A DNA stretch of 64,000 nt from Psychrobacillus faecigallinarum (GTDB taxonomy: Bacteria; Bacillota; Bacilli; Bacillales_A; Planococcaceae). Every line of letters begins with the position of its first letter. The first letter of the stretch is position 1. Under the pieces are notes generated by a model. The model saw only the letters and a list, made by a program, of their open reading frames with translations. It did no database searches and was not told where the DNA came from. Where the stretch lies: positions 124,001 to 188,000 of the forward strand of contig NZ_JACSQO010000002.1 of the NCBI RefSeq assembly GCF_014836595.1. Reading direction: 5' to 3'. Made by a program: the position numbers and the translations under genes. Shown here one piece after another: positions 8,149 through 17,532 of this stretch.

Positions 8149-9282
8149 TTGATTTATTTGGACAATAGTGCAACAACCAAGGTTTTGCCTGAAATAATGG
8201 ATACCTTTATTGCAGTGAATGAAAAATATTGGGCAAATCCATCCTCCATACATGAATTTGGTCATAACACAAATGAGCTGTTACAATCAGCGCGCGAGCA
8301 GGTTGCAGAAATATTGCATACGTCAAGCTCGAAGATATATTTTACATCAGGAGGAACTGAATCAAACAATTTAGCTATTTTTGGGCTGGCTAACAAGTAC
8401 AAATTCCGAGGGAAGCATATACTTGTCTCAAAAATAGAACATCCATCTGTTTTAGAGGCAGCTAAACAGCTAAATACATTGGGTTTTGAAGTAGAATTCA
8501 TTCCCGTTGATTCTAAAGGAATCATTGACTTAGTTGAACTACAAAAGCTACTAAGGAAAGAAACATCTCTAGTTAGTGTCATGCATGTGAATAATGAAAT
8601 AGGTGCTATTCAACCAATAGAAGCTATTAGTAAAATGGTTAGAAGCAATAGTAAGGCAGTTATTCACATCGATGCCGTTCAGAGCTTTGGCAAGTTACCG
8701 ATAGATTTCAAGCGTTATGATATAGATGCGCTTACTATTTCATCTCATAAAATTCATGGCCTAAAAGGTTCAGGTTTACTTGCACTTTCTAAAACACGTG
8801 AAGTGGAGCCAATGATCCTCGGTGGCGGACAGGAAGCTGGAATTCGTAGTGGCACTACACCTGTCCCCTTAGCAGTATGCACTGCTAAAGCAATTAGAAT
8901 TGCTAGTGCTAGCTTAGAAAAAAATACAACGGAAATGAAGAGGCTAACAGAGGAGCTTGTTCATTTTCTTCGTGGCTTCGAAAATATTAAGATTATTTCT
9001 CCAGATACTCGTGCTCCCCATATCGTTACTTTTTCTGTGCGTAAAGTTAAGGGAGAGGTTATAATCAATGCATTGCAAAAAAGAAATGTGATTGTGTCGA
9101 CAAGCAGTGCTTGCTCGTCTAGACAAACGAAGACAAGCCATGTGTTGCAGGCAATGCATATTTCAGATGATTATATTAAGGGAGTTATTCGGTTAAGTAT
9201 TAGTTCCTTAACAACAGAACAGGAAATAGATACGTTTAAAAAAATATTCACCGAAGTGATAAATGTTATTAAAGGAGATTAA
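8149..9282 (+). CDS. nifZ: Cysteine desulfurase, NifZ/IscS-like, partner of ThiI
   Basis: The 377-residue PLP enzyme takes sulfur from cysteine as a persulfide. Visible motifs are YLDNSATT at the start, TSGGTESNN, the PLP lysine in ISSHKIHGLKG, and the catalytic loop with Cys in TSSACSS. In B. subtilis the adjacent NifZ passes sulfur directly to ThiI for 4-thiouridine in tRNA, and the same pairing occurs here with only 5 bases between the genes. The start is TTG at 8149, preceded by AAAAGGAGAG. The reading that extends to 8110 runs through the ezrA terminator and is rejected. Confidence 0.9.
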   Translation: MIYLDNSATTKVLPEIMDTFIAVNEKYWANPSSIHEFGHNTNELLQSAREQVAEILHTSSSKIYFTSGGTESNNLAIFGLANKYKFRGKHILVSKIEHPSVLEAAKQLNTLGFEVEFIPVDSKGIIDLVELQKLLRKETSLVSVMHVNNEIGAIQPIEAISKMVRSNSKAVIHIDAVQSFGKLPIDFKRYDIDALTISSHKIHGLKGSGLLALSKTREVEPMILGGGQEAGIRSGTTPVPLAVCTAKAIRIASASLEKNTTEMKRLTEELVHFLRGFENIKIISPDTRAPHIVTFSVRKVKGEVIINALQKRNVIVSTSSACSSRQTKTSHVLQAMHISDDYIKGVIRLSISSLTTEQEIDTFKKIFTEVINVIKGD

Positions 9283-9287
9283 ATGTT

Positions 9288-10490
9288 ATGAAGTGGGAAA
9301 AAATATTAGTTAGGTACGGAGAGCTATCAACAAAAGGAAAAAATAGAAAGCAGTTTATCAATCATTTACGTAATAATATAAAATTTTCATTTGTGGATTT
9401 GCCTAATATAAAGGTTCATGCAGAAAGAGACCGTATGTTCTTAACTTCTTCTGATGATGAGGAAATTCAAGAGCTTATTAAACGTCTGCCTAAAATTTTT
9501 GGTATTCAATCCTTTAGTCCGGTTGCTTCTTGTACACAAGACATAGAAGATATTCAAAAAACTGCATTAGAGATTATGGAAAGTTTAGATACAGAGGATA
9601 AAACCTTCAGAGTTACGGTCAAGCGGACCGATAAACGATTCTCTATGGATACGTATGAATTGCAAACAACTGTTGCAAGTAATGTACTAAGAAATTATCC
9701 TTCTCTAAAAGTTCAAATGAAAAAGCCAGAAATTGATTTGCGAATTGAAGTTCTAGCAGATGCTGTTTATATGATGGCACAAGTAATTCCAGGAGCAGGA
9801 GGAATGCCATTAGGATCTAATGGTCGTTCATTATTGATGCTTTCAGGTGGAATTGACAGCCCTGTAGCAGGATACATGCTAATGAAGCGTGGGGTAAGAT
9901 TAGACGCTATCCATTTTCATAGTCCCCCTTTTACAAGTGAGCGCTCAAAAGAAAAGGTTATGGATCTTGCCAATCAGTTGAGTCATTTCGGGGCAACTGT
10001 ACGCCTTCATGTCATACCTTTTACAGAAATACAGCAAAGTATTCAAGCTCAAATTCCTGATAATGTTTCAATGACAACGACGCGCAGAATTATGATGAAA
10101 ATTGCAGATCAAGTTCGTCTTGAAATTGGTGCATTGGGTATTGTAACTGGAGAAAGCTTAGGACAAGTGGCTAGTCAAACGCTTGAAAGTCTAACTGCAA
10201 TCAATGCAGTAACTTCTACACCTATTTTTAGACCTTTAATATCAATGGACAAATTAGACATTATTGATATTGCCCGGGAAATAGGGACTTATGACACATC
10301 TATTCTTCCATACGAGGACTGTTGTACTATTTTTACTCCATCATGCCCTAAAACAAAGCCGAAGCTAGAAAAAGTGGAATTCTACGAAAGCTTTAAGGAT
10401 TTTGATGAGCTAATAAAAGAAGCGGTTGAAAATAGAGAAGTTATTTCGTTTCCAAAGAAAAAAGAAAATGCTTTTGAAGAACTCTTGTAA
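9288..10490 (+). CDS. thiI: tRNA 4-thiouridine sulfurtransferase ThiI
   Basis: The 400-residue protein has an N-terminal ferredoxin-like/THUMP tRNA-binding region (about 1-165) and a PP-loop ATPase domain with SGGIDS at 186-191. It adenylates U8 of tRNA and installs sulfur. It lacks the C-terminal rhodanese domain of the E. coli enzyme, like B. subtilis ThiI. The DCCTIFTPSCPKTKP segment keeps the cysteine used by short ThiI forms. The upstream nifZ is the expected sulfur donor and the two are surely co-transcribed. The SD AAAGGAGA overlaps the end of nifZ. Confidence 0.95.
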   Translation: MKWEKILVRYGELSTKGKNRKQFINHLRNNIKFSFVDLPNIKVHAERDRMFLTSSDDEEIQELIKRLPKIFGIQSFSPVASCTQDIEDIQKTALEIMESLDTEDKTFRVTVKRTDKRFSMDTYELQTTVASNVLRNYPSLKVQMKKPEIDLRIEVLADAVYMMAQVIPGAGGMPLGSNGRSLLMLSGGIDSPVAGYMLMKRGVRLDAIHFHSPPFTSERSKEKVMDLANQLSHFGATVRLHVIPFTEIQQSIQAQIPDNVSMTTTRRIMMKIADQVRLEIGALGIVTGESLGQVASQTLESLTAINAVTSTPIFRPLISMDKLDIIDIAREIGTYDTSILPYEDCCTIFTPSCPKTKPKLEKVEFYESFKDFDELIKEAVENREVISFPKKKENAFEELL

Positions 10491-10519
10491 AAATAACAAA
10501 ATATACCTCATTTCTTGTG

Positions 10520-10549
10520 TACATAAAAAGAATGAAATCGACCATTCTA
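10520..10549 (+). promoter_or_regulatory. Candidate sigma-G promoter of sspA
   Basis: TACATA, 17 bases, then CATTCTA. Against the forespore sigma-G consensus (TGMATA, N17-18, CATNNTA) this is 5 of 6 and a full match. It sits just upstream of a spore protein gene. Confidence 0.65.
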
Positions 10550-10571
10550 ATTTCACAAGGAGGTGATTACA

Positions 10572-10772
10572 ATGTCTTCAAACAACAGCAACCAACTTTT
10601 AGTTCCTGGTGTGAAACAAGCTCTTGATCAAATGAAATATGAAATCGCTCAAGAATTTGGTGTGAATCTTGGAGCAGATGCAACTGCGCGTGCCAACGGA
10701 TCCGTAGGCGGAGAAATTACTAAGCGTTTAGTGCAAAAAGCTCAACAACAAATGAACGGTTTTAACAGCTAA
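10572..10772 (+). CDS. sspA: Small acid-soluble spore protein, alpha/beta type
   Basis: The 66-residue SASP coats and protects spore DNA and is degraded at germination. It has the conserved [12 protein letters not shown] block, in which YEIA is the GPR protease cleavage region, and the second block [18 protein letters not shown]. The start ATG at 10572 follows a very strong AAGGAGGTGAT SD. The upstream GTG at 10563 lies inside that SD. The gene has its own sigma-G-like promoter and terminator. Several similar ssp genes usually exist per genome, so the exact paralogue name rests on position after thiI. Confidence 0.93.
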   Translation: MSSNNSNQLLVPGVKQALDQMKYEIAQEFGVNLGADATARANGSVGGEITKRLVQKAQQQMNGFNS

Positions 10773-10778
10773 TAATAT

Positions 10779-10818
10779 AAAAAGGAAGTCGGCAGTGAAA
10801 ACTGTTGGCTTCCTTTTT
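10779..10818 (+). terminator. Terminator of sspA
   Basis: AAAGGAAGTCGGCAGT pairs imperfectly with ACTGTTGGCTTCCTTT, followed by a T run. Confidence 0.88.
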
Positions 10819-10898
10819 CAATTTTAAGTAAGCCAAGATAAAGCCCCTTCAACGAATAAACTCATGCCATTATATTTTTTGAAAAATAAAATTATTAT

Positions 10899-10926
10899 TT
10901 GAAAATTGAGAAGAATCCCCTATACT
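10899..10926 (+). promoter_or_regulatory. Candidate sigma-A promoter of the acyl-CoA ligase gene
   Basis: TTGAAA, 16 bases, TATACT, about 32 bases before the start codon. Confidence 0.5.
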
Positions 10927-10957
10927 TTATAGTAGAACAAGAAGGGGGAAATGATTC

Positions 10958-12538
10958 ATGAACAAAGAAGATTTAATCGCACCATCACACTATAATTTAG
11001 TCAGCGAGTTTGAGAAGTATGGTTCAGATGAAAATAGGTTAGCTCTTATTTGGGAATCAGATAAAGGTGAAAAGAAACAAATCACCTATAAAAATTTAAT
11101 CCTTCGAGCAAACAAAATTGCAAATGTATTTACTAACAAGGGCCTTAAAAAAGGCGATGTAGTGCTTATTATGGTACCTCGACTAATTGAAGCATATGAA
11201 GTTTATATTGCCGCTTTAAAAGCAGGTTTAGTCGTAATACCAAGCTCCGAAATGTTAAGAGCAAAAGATATTGAATATCGTTTATCACATAGTGAAGCAA
11301 AAGCGATTATATCTTACGAACCCTTCCTGTCTCAATATGAAGAGGTAAGGGATTTAGAGAGTAGGCTATTATTTGTTATAGGCCAAGGTCAAGAGCAATG
11401 GATTTCTTTAACAGATGAGATGGAGAAGGAAGAAGATAGTTTTCCTACAATAGATACATTAAAAGAAGATATAGCTTTCTTATCTTATACGAGTGGAACT
11501 ACAGGTAATCCTAAAGGTGTTGTTCATACACATGGCTGGGCTTTTGCACATTTGCGTACTTCAGCTCCTAATTGGCTAGGTATTGAGGATGGGGACATTG
11601 TATGGGCAACTGCTAGTCCAGGATGGCAAAAATGGATTTGGAGTCCTTTCTTAGCTACTCTTGGTAGTGGTGCAACAGGATATGTATATAACGGTAAATT
11701 CGAACCGAAAGTATATTTGAAGAACATTCAGCAACATAAAGTCAACGTTCTTTGCTGTACACCTACAGAATATAGAATTATGGCAAAGGTAGAAGGGCTT
11801 GCAGATTATAATCTTTCTAGCCTTCACAGTGCAGTATCTGCAGGAGAGCCATTGAATAGAGAGGTTATTGAAACCTTTGGGAAATTATTTAACCTCGAAG
11901 TAAGAGACGGATATGGGCAAACTGAAAATACTTTGCTAGTTGGTACTATGAAGGGGATGGATGCTAAGCCTGGTTCTATGGGCAAACCTACTCCAGGGAA
12001 TACTGTAGAGGTTATAAACGACCAGGGTGAACCTTGTGCTGCAGAAGAAGTAGGCGACATTGCTGTTCATATAGAAACTCCAGCTCTTTTTAAGGAATAT
12101 TTAAAGGATCCAGAAAGAACCTCAATGCAATTTAGAGGAGAATACTATATAACAGGAGACAGAGCTAGAAAGGATGAAGACGGCTATTTCTGGTTTGAGG
12201 GAAGAGGAGATGACATCATCATTAGCTCTGGGTATACTATCGGACCTTTTGAAGTAGAGGATGCATTAACTAAACACACATTAGTACAAGAATGCGCAGT
12301 TGTTGGAAGCCCAGATGAAGTACGCGGTACGATTGTTAAGGCATATGTCGTGTTAAGAGATTCTTCCGTGGTGCCAACTGAGGAGCTAGTGAAGGAGCTT
12401 CAAGACCACGTAAAATCTCTTACTGCACCATACAAGTATCCTAGAGAAATAGAATTTATATCTGAATTACCTAAGACGACTTCAGGGAAGATCAGAAGAA
12501 TCGAGCTTAGACAAAAGGAATTATTAAAGACTAAGTAA
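10958..12538 (+). CDS. AMP-forming acyl-CoA synthetase (YtcI/MbcS-like)
   Basis: The 526-residue ANL-superfamily ligase activates a carboxylic acid with ATP and joins it to CoA. Visible motifs are the P-loop YTSGTTGNPKGVVHTH (about 177-192), DGYGQTE, the hinge region TGDRARKDEDGYFWFEGRGDD, and the C-terminal catalytic lysine in KTTSGKIRR. Length and position after sspA fit B. subtilis YtcI, a short or branched-chain acyl-CoA synthetase of the MbcS type. The substrate cannot be read from the sequence. Acetate is less likely because acetyl-CoA synthetases are about 100 residues longer. The SD is AAGGGGG. Confidence 0.85.
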   Translation: MNKEDLIAPSHYNLVSEFEKYGSDENRLALIWESDKGEKKQITYKNLILRANKIANVFTNKGLKKGDVVLIMVPRLIEAYEVYIAALKAGLVVIPSSEMLRAKDIEYRLSHSEAKAIISYEPFLSQYEEVRDLESRLLFVIGQGQEQWISLTDEMEKEEDSFPTIDTLKEDIAFLSYTSGTTGNPKGVVHTHGWAFAHLRTSAPNWLGIEDGDIVWATASPGWQKWIWSPFLATLGSGATGYVYNGKFEPKVYLKNIQQHKVNVLCCTPTEYRIMAKVEGLADYNLSSLHSAVSAGEPLNREVIETFGKLFNLEVRDGYGQTENTLLVGTMKGMDAKPGSMGKPTPGNTVEVINDQGEPCAAEEVGDIAVHIETPALFKEYLKDPERTSMQFRGEYYITGDRARKDEDGYFWFEGRGDDIIISSGYTIGPFEVEDALTKHTLVQECAVVGSPDEVRGTIVKAYVVLRDSSVVPTEELVKELQDHVKSLTAPYKYPREIEFISELPKTTSGKIRRIELRQKELLKTK

Positions 12539-12557
12539 AAATTATAAACTTAGTTAC

Positions 12558-12609
12558 TGCTAGGACTGTAAACAGCATGGATATTCTATGCTTGTTTACA
12601 GTTCCCCTA
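12558..12609 (+). terminator. Long hairpin after the acyl-CoA ligase gene
   Basis: CTAGGACTGTAAACAGCATG pairs imperfectly with the CATGCTTGTTTACAGTT-like arm ending CCCCTAG. There is no T run, so termination is uncertain. It may instead protect the mRNA end. Confidence 0.35.
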
Positions 12610-12692
12610 GTATGGATCAAGGCTATATAGGTCTATATAATAGCTATCAGCTAAATGCTAAATAACTCCACATAACCATAACTAATCACATG

Positions 12693-13280
12693 TTAATCCT
12701 CCCAATAAAAAATTGCATCCATTATCAAATAGTCCCTAGGTTTACGATAAATCGTTGGAATTTTGGCTTGAAAAGGCAAAGGTTTATTTATATTTTCTGC
12801 TTCTAAAAGTGTATAATCGTACTTACTTAATACGGCTTTCAATTTCCTTACCATTGGACTAAATTTTTCACTAGTTTTTAATTGATTAGGATGCTCTAAC
12901 ATGCTATAACTGCCCCCAACGACTTCGTTTGTTATGATATGGATTGTCTTATCTCTTTCATCTTCTCCTAATATTGCCACAGGGGCTAAGCGACATATAT
13001 TGATAACAACTCCTTCTATCCTTTCTGTTTTATGCTCTTTATTTTCTTTTATAACTATAATATCTTCCTTTCGAAAACAAAATAATTCCACAAATGAGGC
13101 AAATCCGCTACCAAAATGATCCCACTCTGCCACACAAGTTAAGTTGGGAATACGATTTATTTGATAAAATAGTCGTCGAATATGGGCTTCGATTTCAAGA
13201 TGATCATTTGTATTATATGGAAAGCTATTGCCTATTACTTTACCTGCAATTAAATATTTTAATTGTTTTTCAGTAAACAT
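12693..13280 (-). CDS. Hypothetical protein, no family recognised
   Basis: The 195-residue soluble protein has no signal peptide or membrane segment and no motif I recognise. It begins MFTEKQLKYLIAGKVIG and has a mixed alpha/beta look, with a GGSYSM-like turn and an aromatic C-terminus (IFYWED). I chose the ATG at 13278-13280 because TAGGAGA lies 6 bases upstream. Two in-frame upstream ATG codons lie in or before that SD. It stands alone on the minus strand between the acyl-CoA ligase and rarD, a place with no counterpart that I know in B. subtilis. The clean start and 588 open bases support a real gene of unknown role. Confidence 0.65.
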   Translation of the reverse strand: MFTEKQLKYLIAGKVIGNSFPYNTNDHLEIEAHIRRLFYQINRIPNLTCVAEWDHFGSGFASFVELFCFRKEDIIVIKENKEHKTERIEGVVINICRLAPVAILGEDERDKTIHIITNEVVGGSYSMLEHPNQLKTSEKFSPMVRKLKAVLSKYDYTLLEAENINKPLPFQAKIPTIYRKPRDYLIMDAIFYWED

Positions 13281-13438
13281 AAACATTCTCCTAGGTAATT
13301 TCACATTATATGATTGCCTTCAAGGTAACCCTTGTTTATTTCGCTTATCAACTACTCTGCGTATTTACTTTAGTTAGATAAAGAACTATAATAATGCTAT
13401 TATTTCGTGTGTCAAAGTATGTAAAGAAGGTGTTTGTT

Positions 13439-14347
13439 TTGAGTGCAGAAGAAAAGCAAGGAATTATTGTAGTTGTGCTGGCATATGCTTGGTGGGGATT
13501 TATGCCAATCTATTGGAAGCTGTTGGACCATGTTGCTAGTGGTGAAATATTATCTGGACGTGTTATATGGTCATTCGTCTTCACATTGATAGTAGTCCTA
13601 CTAGGTCGAAGGTTTTCTGTTTTAATAGAAGACCTAAAAAATTTATGGAAGGACAAAAAGTCTTTTTGGAGTCTTGTTTTAGCCTCTTATTTAGTCACAG
13701 GAAATTGGTTTTTGTACATATTTGCAGTAAACGAGGGCTATATAGTGCAAGCGAGTCTCGGATATTACATCAATCCATTACTATCCGTATTGCTTGGCAT
13801 TGTCTTTTTGAAGGAAAAGCTTTCTTGGGCCCAAAAGTTATCCGTCCTAATAGCAGCGACAGGTGTGCTTTTACTTACTATTTCCTATGGTGAAATACCA
13901 TGGATTGCCATGTTATTAGCAAGTACATTTGCATTTTACGGGCTGATTAAGAAAAGAATCACCATTGATCCGTTAAGAGGGCTGACTATTGAGACATTAT
14001 TTGTGCTTCCAGTTGCATTAGCTTACTTTAGTTACATGGTTGTAGCAGATCAAGCGGTATTTTTCTCGAGCGATTTTACGACAACCATACTTCTAGTATT
14101 TACGGGTGTAGCTACTGCAGTTCCACTTGTCCTATTTGCAAAAGGTACAAAAACAATGCCTCTTTATATGTCCGGATTTATTCAGTACATTGCGCCAACT
14201 CTGATGTTACTTATAGGTATTTTTGTATATGGTGAAAAATTTAGTAAAATAGAGTTCATCTCTTTTTCTTTCATTTGGGTTGCGCTTTTATTATTTACTT
14301 TTTCAAAAATTCTAGAATTAAGAAGAAAGAAAATGCTAATAGTATAA
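13439..14347 (+). CDS. rarD: EamA/DMT-superfamily transporter RarD
   Basis: The 302-residue inner-membrane protein has about ten hydrophobic helices. The N-terminal pattern GIIVVVLAYAWWGFMPIYWKL is followed by EILSGRVIWSF, matching the E. coli RarD signature (EILTHRVIWSF). The family was named for chloramphenicol sensitivity in E. coli, but its substrate is not known. I take TTG at 13439, with AAGAAGG 8 bases upstream. An ATG reading from 13394 would add 15 residues without an SD. The gene is flanked by minus-strand genes on both sides, so it is transcribed alone. Confidence 0.82.
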   Translation: MSAEEKQGIIVVVLAYAWWGFMPIYWKLLDHVASGEILSGRVIWSFVFTLIVVLLGRRFSVLIEDLKNLWKDKKSFWSLVLASYLVTGNWFLYIFAVNEGYIVQASLGYYINPLLSVLLGIVFLKEKLSWAQKLSVLIAATGVLLLTISYGEIPWIAMLLASTFAFYGLIKKRITIDPLRGLTIETLFVLPVALAYFSYMVVADQAVFFSSDFTTTILLVFTGVATAVPLVLFAKGTKTMPLYMSGFIQYIAPTLMLLIGIFVYGEKFSKIEFISFSFIWVALLLFTFSKILELRRKKMLIV

Positions 14348-14354
14348 GTGTGAT

Positions 14355-15155
14355 TTATAGAAAAGAACGTTTTACCTTATCCCAATAGCTATTGTCTTTT
14401 AGCTTAACGGTTTTCACTACTCTATCGCTCAAGGAAAGGGTAACAGTGTCCACATGCTGAATGCTTAGTGCCTCATTGTCTGTGCTCATGGATGGATAGT
14501 CGTTCCAATCCTGCTGCAAGCGAAGCTCTAGAGTTCTTTCACTGCTTAATACAAAAGGGGAACCTAGTGTTCGATATTCATTGCTATTCATAGATGCAAT
14601 TTCAGCAACCTGAATGCATTGAAGGAGCGGATCCACTACAGCGCCGTTTAATGATTTGTTGTATGCGGAGCTACCGGTAGGGGTAGAAATGACCATCCCG
14701 TCTCCTCGAAAGGTTTCAAAATGCTTTTGATCAATAAAAATATCTAAAACAAAAGATTTGATGACATTGGAACGAATAGTAAATTCATTTAGACAAAAGA
14801 ACTTTGGGTTCTTATTTACAGAGACCTCTAAAATAGGATATTTGCGAACTTCAATTTTATCTTTTTGTACAGCATCTGCCATCTTCTCTATGTCATCTGC
14901 GAAAAAATCGCAATACATGTTTAAAGAATCAGTTATAGAGATTCCTGCGTAAAGAGTGTCCTGACGAAACCCGGTTTTTCTAACTGCCTGTAAAAAAGTA
15001 GCGTCAGAACCGATGCTAACAATAATAGAAGCTTCTTCAAAATTATCAACAGCTTTAAATCCATGCTGATGAATAACTTTTTGCAACAATTCTTTTCGTC
15101 GTAGTGAGTCTGTGTCATTTTTAGTGTATAAGTAGATATTATTTCTGGAAGTCAT
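14355..15155 (-). CDS. nadF: NAD kinase, second paralogue type (YtdI/NadF), with altered GGDGT motif
   Basis: The 266-residue enzyme phosphorylates NAD to NADP. The family motifs NEFTIRS, FRGDGMVISTPTGSSAYNKS and the C-terminal KLKDNSYWDKVKR are intact and close to B. subtilis NadF. However, the normally invariant GGDGT reads GSDAT at residues 49-53. The catalytic Asp51 remains, while Gly50 is Ser and Gly52 is Ala. I choose ATG at 15153-15155 because GGAGC lies 7 bases upstream; the first ATG, two codons earlier, touches the SD. Activity may be altered, or the exchanges may be tolerated. It converges with rarD, with only 7 bases between. Confidence 0.87.
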   Translation of the reverse strand: MTSRNNIYLYTKNDTDSLRRKELLQKVIHQHGFKAVDNFEEASIIVSIGSDATFLQAVRKTGFRQDTLYAGISITDSLNMYCDFFADDIEKMADAVQKDKIEVRKYPILEVSVNKNPKFFCLNEFTIRSNVIKSFVLDIFIDQKHFETFRGDGMVISTPTGSSAYNKSLNGAVVDPLLQCIQVAEIASMNSNEYRTLGSPFVLSSERTLELRLQQDWNDYPSMSTDNEALSIQHVDTVTLSLSDRVVKTVKLKDNSYWDKVKRSFL

Positions 15156-15310
15156 ATGCATGCTCCTTTTTTATGCTAATACTTTAATGTACGAAATCTA
15201 TTATTTAAAATTGTACTTTTAGTCTATGTACTTTTATTTTATCATTTAGTGAAACATTTAGACATTTATAACGTATGTAAAAGGGATAGAAAAAGGAGGA
15301 AAATAGAAAT

Positions 15311-16324
15311 ATGAATACGAAACGTTGGTTGGCTATAGTCGGAGCTTCTATTTTGTTAGCCATATCTTTGGTTGTCAATACAGCTTCATCAATCTTTTCA
15401 ACAAATTGGTCAACATTAATGGAAGAGGTTACTTCCACCGCAAATACAGAATTCTTTGAAACAGTTCTAGAACCAGGCAGCATAGATGAACGAGTTGCCA
15501 TTTTAACAGTAGATGGAACTATTCAAGACACTGGTGGTACTACAAGCTTGTTTGGTACAGAAGGTTATAATCATCAATTTTTCCTAGAGCAATTAGATCA
15601 GGTGAGATATGATGACTCAGTAAAAGCAGTTGTTCTTCAAGTTAACTCACCTGGTGGAGGAGTTGTGGAATCTGCTCAAATCTACAAGGAAATTAGAGAA
15701 ATCCAAGAGGAAACAGGAAAACCTTTTTACGTTTCAATGGGAAGTATGGCAGCCTCAGGAGGATATTACATATCTGCACCAGCGGAAAAAATATTTGTTA
15801 ATAAAGAAACAATGACAGGATCCATTGGGGTTATTATGCAGAGTATTAACTATGGTGGCCTAGCTGAAAAATACGGAGTAGAATTTGTTACGATTAAATC
15901 TGGTCCTTATAAAGATATTATGAGTCCTACAAGAGACATGACAGAGGAAGAGCGTAATATGCTTCAAGAAATGCTGAATGATTCTTATGAAGATTTTGTA
16001 GATATTATAGAACAAGGTCGTAACATGACCGAGGCAGAAGTGAAAAAAGTAGCAGATGGAAGAATCTTAAATGGAAGACAGGCAGTCGAAGCTGGTCTAG
16101 CAGATGAGCTTGGTTTCTTAGAAGATGCAGTTGCCGCAGTTCAGGCAGACTATGATTTGGAGGGTGCAGAAGTATTCGAGTACGGATATTCACCTAGCTT
16201 CTCTTCGTTATTTGCGATGAAAGCACAATCATTTTTAGGAGTAGATATTGAATCTAAACTAATCGCTAAACTAATTGCGGACAATTCAGCACCAAAAATG
16301 ATGTACTTATATGGAAATGAATAA
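15311..16324 (+). CDS. sppA: Signal peptide peptidase SppA
   Basis: The 337-residue membrane serine protease (family S49) has an N-terminal transmembrane anchor (about 7-25). It degrades leftover signal peptides at the membrane. The catalytic Ser is in SMGSMAASGGYY and the catalytic Lys about 52 residues later in TIKSGPYKD, the Ser-Lys dyad of the short Bacillus SppA (335 residues). The SD is AAAAAGGAGGAAA. The next gene yteJ begins 12 bases after the stop, as in B. subtilis. Confidence 0.93.
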   Translation: MNTKRWLAIVGASILLAISLVVNTASSIFSTNWSTLMEEVTSTANTEFFETVLEPGSIDERVAILTVDGTIQDTGGTTSLFGTEGYNHQFFLEQLDQVRYDDSVKAVVLQVNSPGGGVVESAQIYKEIREIQEETGKPFYVSMGSMAASGGYYISAPAEKIFVNKETMTGSIGVIMQSINYGGLAEKYGVEFVTIKSGPYKDIMSPTRDMTEEERNMLQEMLNDSYEDFVDIIEQGRNMTEAEVKKVADGRILNGRQAVEAGLADELGFLEDAVAAVQADYDLEGAEVFEYGYSPSFSSLFAMKAQSFLGVDIESKLIAKLIADNSAPKMMYLYGNE

Positions 16325-16336
16325 GGAGGGTTCTAG

Positions 16337-16921
16337 ATGAGTGAGTTTGTACAAAACGATGGGGAGAATGTGCAAGAAAGCCCATCGTCAACCCAACAAC
16401 GAATAGTTGTACAGCAAACGGAAAGTTATGTACAAAAGGCGGCCGGATTTTGGATTCGTTTTTGGGCTTACACCGTGGATCTGCTCGTATTATCATCCAT
16501 TGGTATGTTGCTGGTCAAACCGATTTTCCGATTATTTTCAATCGACATTAACAATCCGAGCTGGTATGCACCAATTTCGATAGTAACGGCTGTCATTTTT
16601 TATCTTTACTTCGTTCTTATGACTAAGTTCTTTGCTCAGACAATTGGTAAAATGATTTTTGGTATTCGAGTGATTCCCAAAAATAAAGGAAAGTTAACAT
16701 GGGGGAATGTTATTTTTAGAGAGTGGATAGGCCGATTAATCTCAATTATTCCATTTAACCTTCCGTATATAGTAGCTGCGTTTACACCAAAAAAACAAGC
16801 GATTCATGATTATATTGCGGACACACTAGTTGTTCACGAGAATACGTACGATAAAAAGGAAAAAGTGTCGTATAAGCAAGTTCCCGTTGCAAATGAGTTG
16901 CAAGAGACGAACGAATTCTAG
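16337..16921 (+). CDS. yteJ: RDD-family membrane protein (YteJ)
   Basis: The 194-residue protein has a polar N-terminus and the RDD domain (about 34-165) with two or three membrane helices. The domain-naming pattern is seen as [14 protein letters not shown], with Arg and Asp in the first helix, and later DTLVV. The role is unknown, although in B. subtilis YteJ has been linked to control of SppA. It follows sppA by 12 bases and has its own AAGGAGGG SD, so the two are co-transcribed. Confidence 0.85.
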   Translation: MSEFVQNDGENVQESPSSTQQRIVVQQTESYVQKAAGFWIRFWAYTVDLLVLSSIGMLLVKPIFRLFSIDINNPSWYAPISIVTAVIFYLYFVLMTKFFAQTIGKMIFGIRVIPKNKGKLTWGNVIFREWIGRLISIIPFNLPYIVAAFTPKKQAIHDYIADTLVVHENTYDKKEKVSYKQVPVANELQETNEF

Positions 16922-16955
16922 TAAGATGAAAGTATTGAAAAGGAGGCTACATATT

Positions 16956-17459
16956 ATGACACAAGTAACTTTTAAAAATAATCCTGTAACTTTAGGTGGT
17001 AAAGAGGTCGAGGTTGGAGAAAAAGCTCCGAACTTTACAGTATTAGCTAATGACTTATCCCCAGTAACTCTTGAGGATTCAGCTGGCAAAACTCGATTAA
17101 TTAGTGTAGTACCTTCCCTTGATACTGGTGTTTGTTCTGCACAAACTAACAAATTTAATGAGAGTGCAGCAAGTCTAGGTGATGATGTTGTTATTTTAAC
17201 AATCTCTGTAGATTTACCTTTTGCACAATCTCGTTGGTGTGGAGCAAATGCAGCTGATGCAATTCAAACATTATCTGATCACCGAGACCTTTCCTTTGGT
17301 AAAGCATTCGGAGTAGTAATGGAAGAATTACGCTTACTTGCACGCTCTGTATTCGTAGTAGACAAAAATGGTGTTGTGACTTACAAGGAGATTGTAAGTG
17401 AAGGAACGAACCATCCGGACTACGAAAAAGCTCTTGAGGCTGTAAAAGCAGCACAATAA
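16956..17459 (+). CDS. tpx: Thiol peroxidase Tpx
   Basis: The 167-residue atypical 2-Cys peroxiredoxin reduces peroxides with thioredoxin. The peroxidatic Cys lies in [11 protein letters not shown] and the resolving Cys in QSRWCGANA, at the spacing of the Tpx subfamily. The start ATG at 16956 follows AAAGGAGGC; a reading that begins at 16830 overlaps yteJ and is rejected. A rho-independent terminator follows at once. Position after yteJ matches B. subtilis. Confidence 0.95.
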   Translation: MTQVTFKNNPVTLGGKEVEVGEKAPNFTVLANDLSPVTLEDSAGKTRLISVVPSLDTGVCSAQTNKFNESAASLGDDVVILTISVDLPFAQSRWCGANAADAIQTLSDHRDLSFGKAFGVVMEELRLLARSVFVVDKNGVVTYKEIVSEGTNHPDYEKALEAVKAAQ

Positions 17460-17488
17460 CTATTAGTCTAAAAATTATAAAAAATAAG

Positions 17489-17517
17489 TAAACCCACTCT
17501 TTCTCGAGTGGGTTTTC
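17489..17517 (+). terminator. Terminator of tpx
   Basis: AACCCACTC pairs with GAGTGGGTT, then TT and a short pyrimidine run. It lies 29 bases after tpx and before ytxK. Confidence 0.85.
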
Positions 17518-17532
17518 ATTTGAGGGATCATC

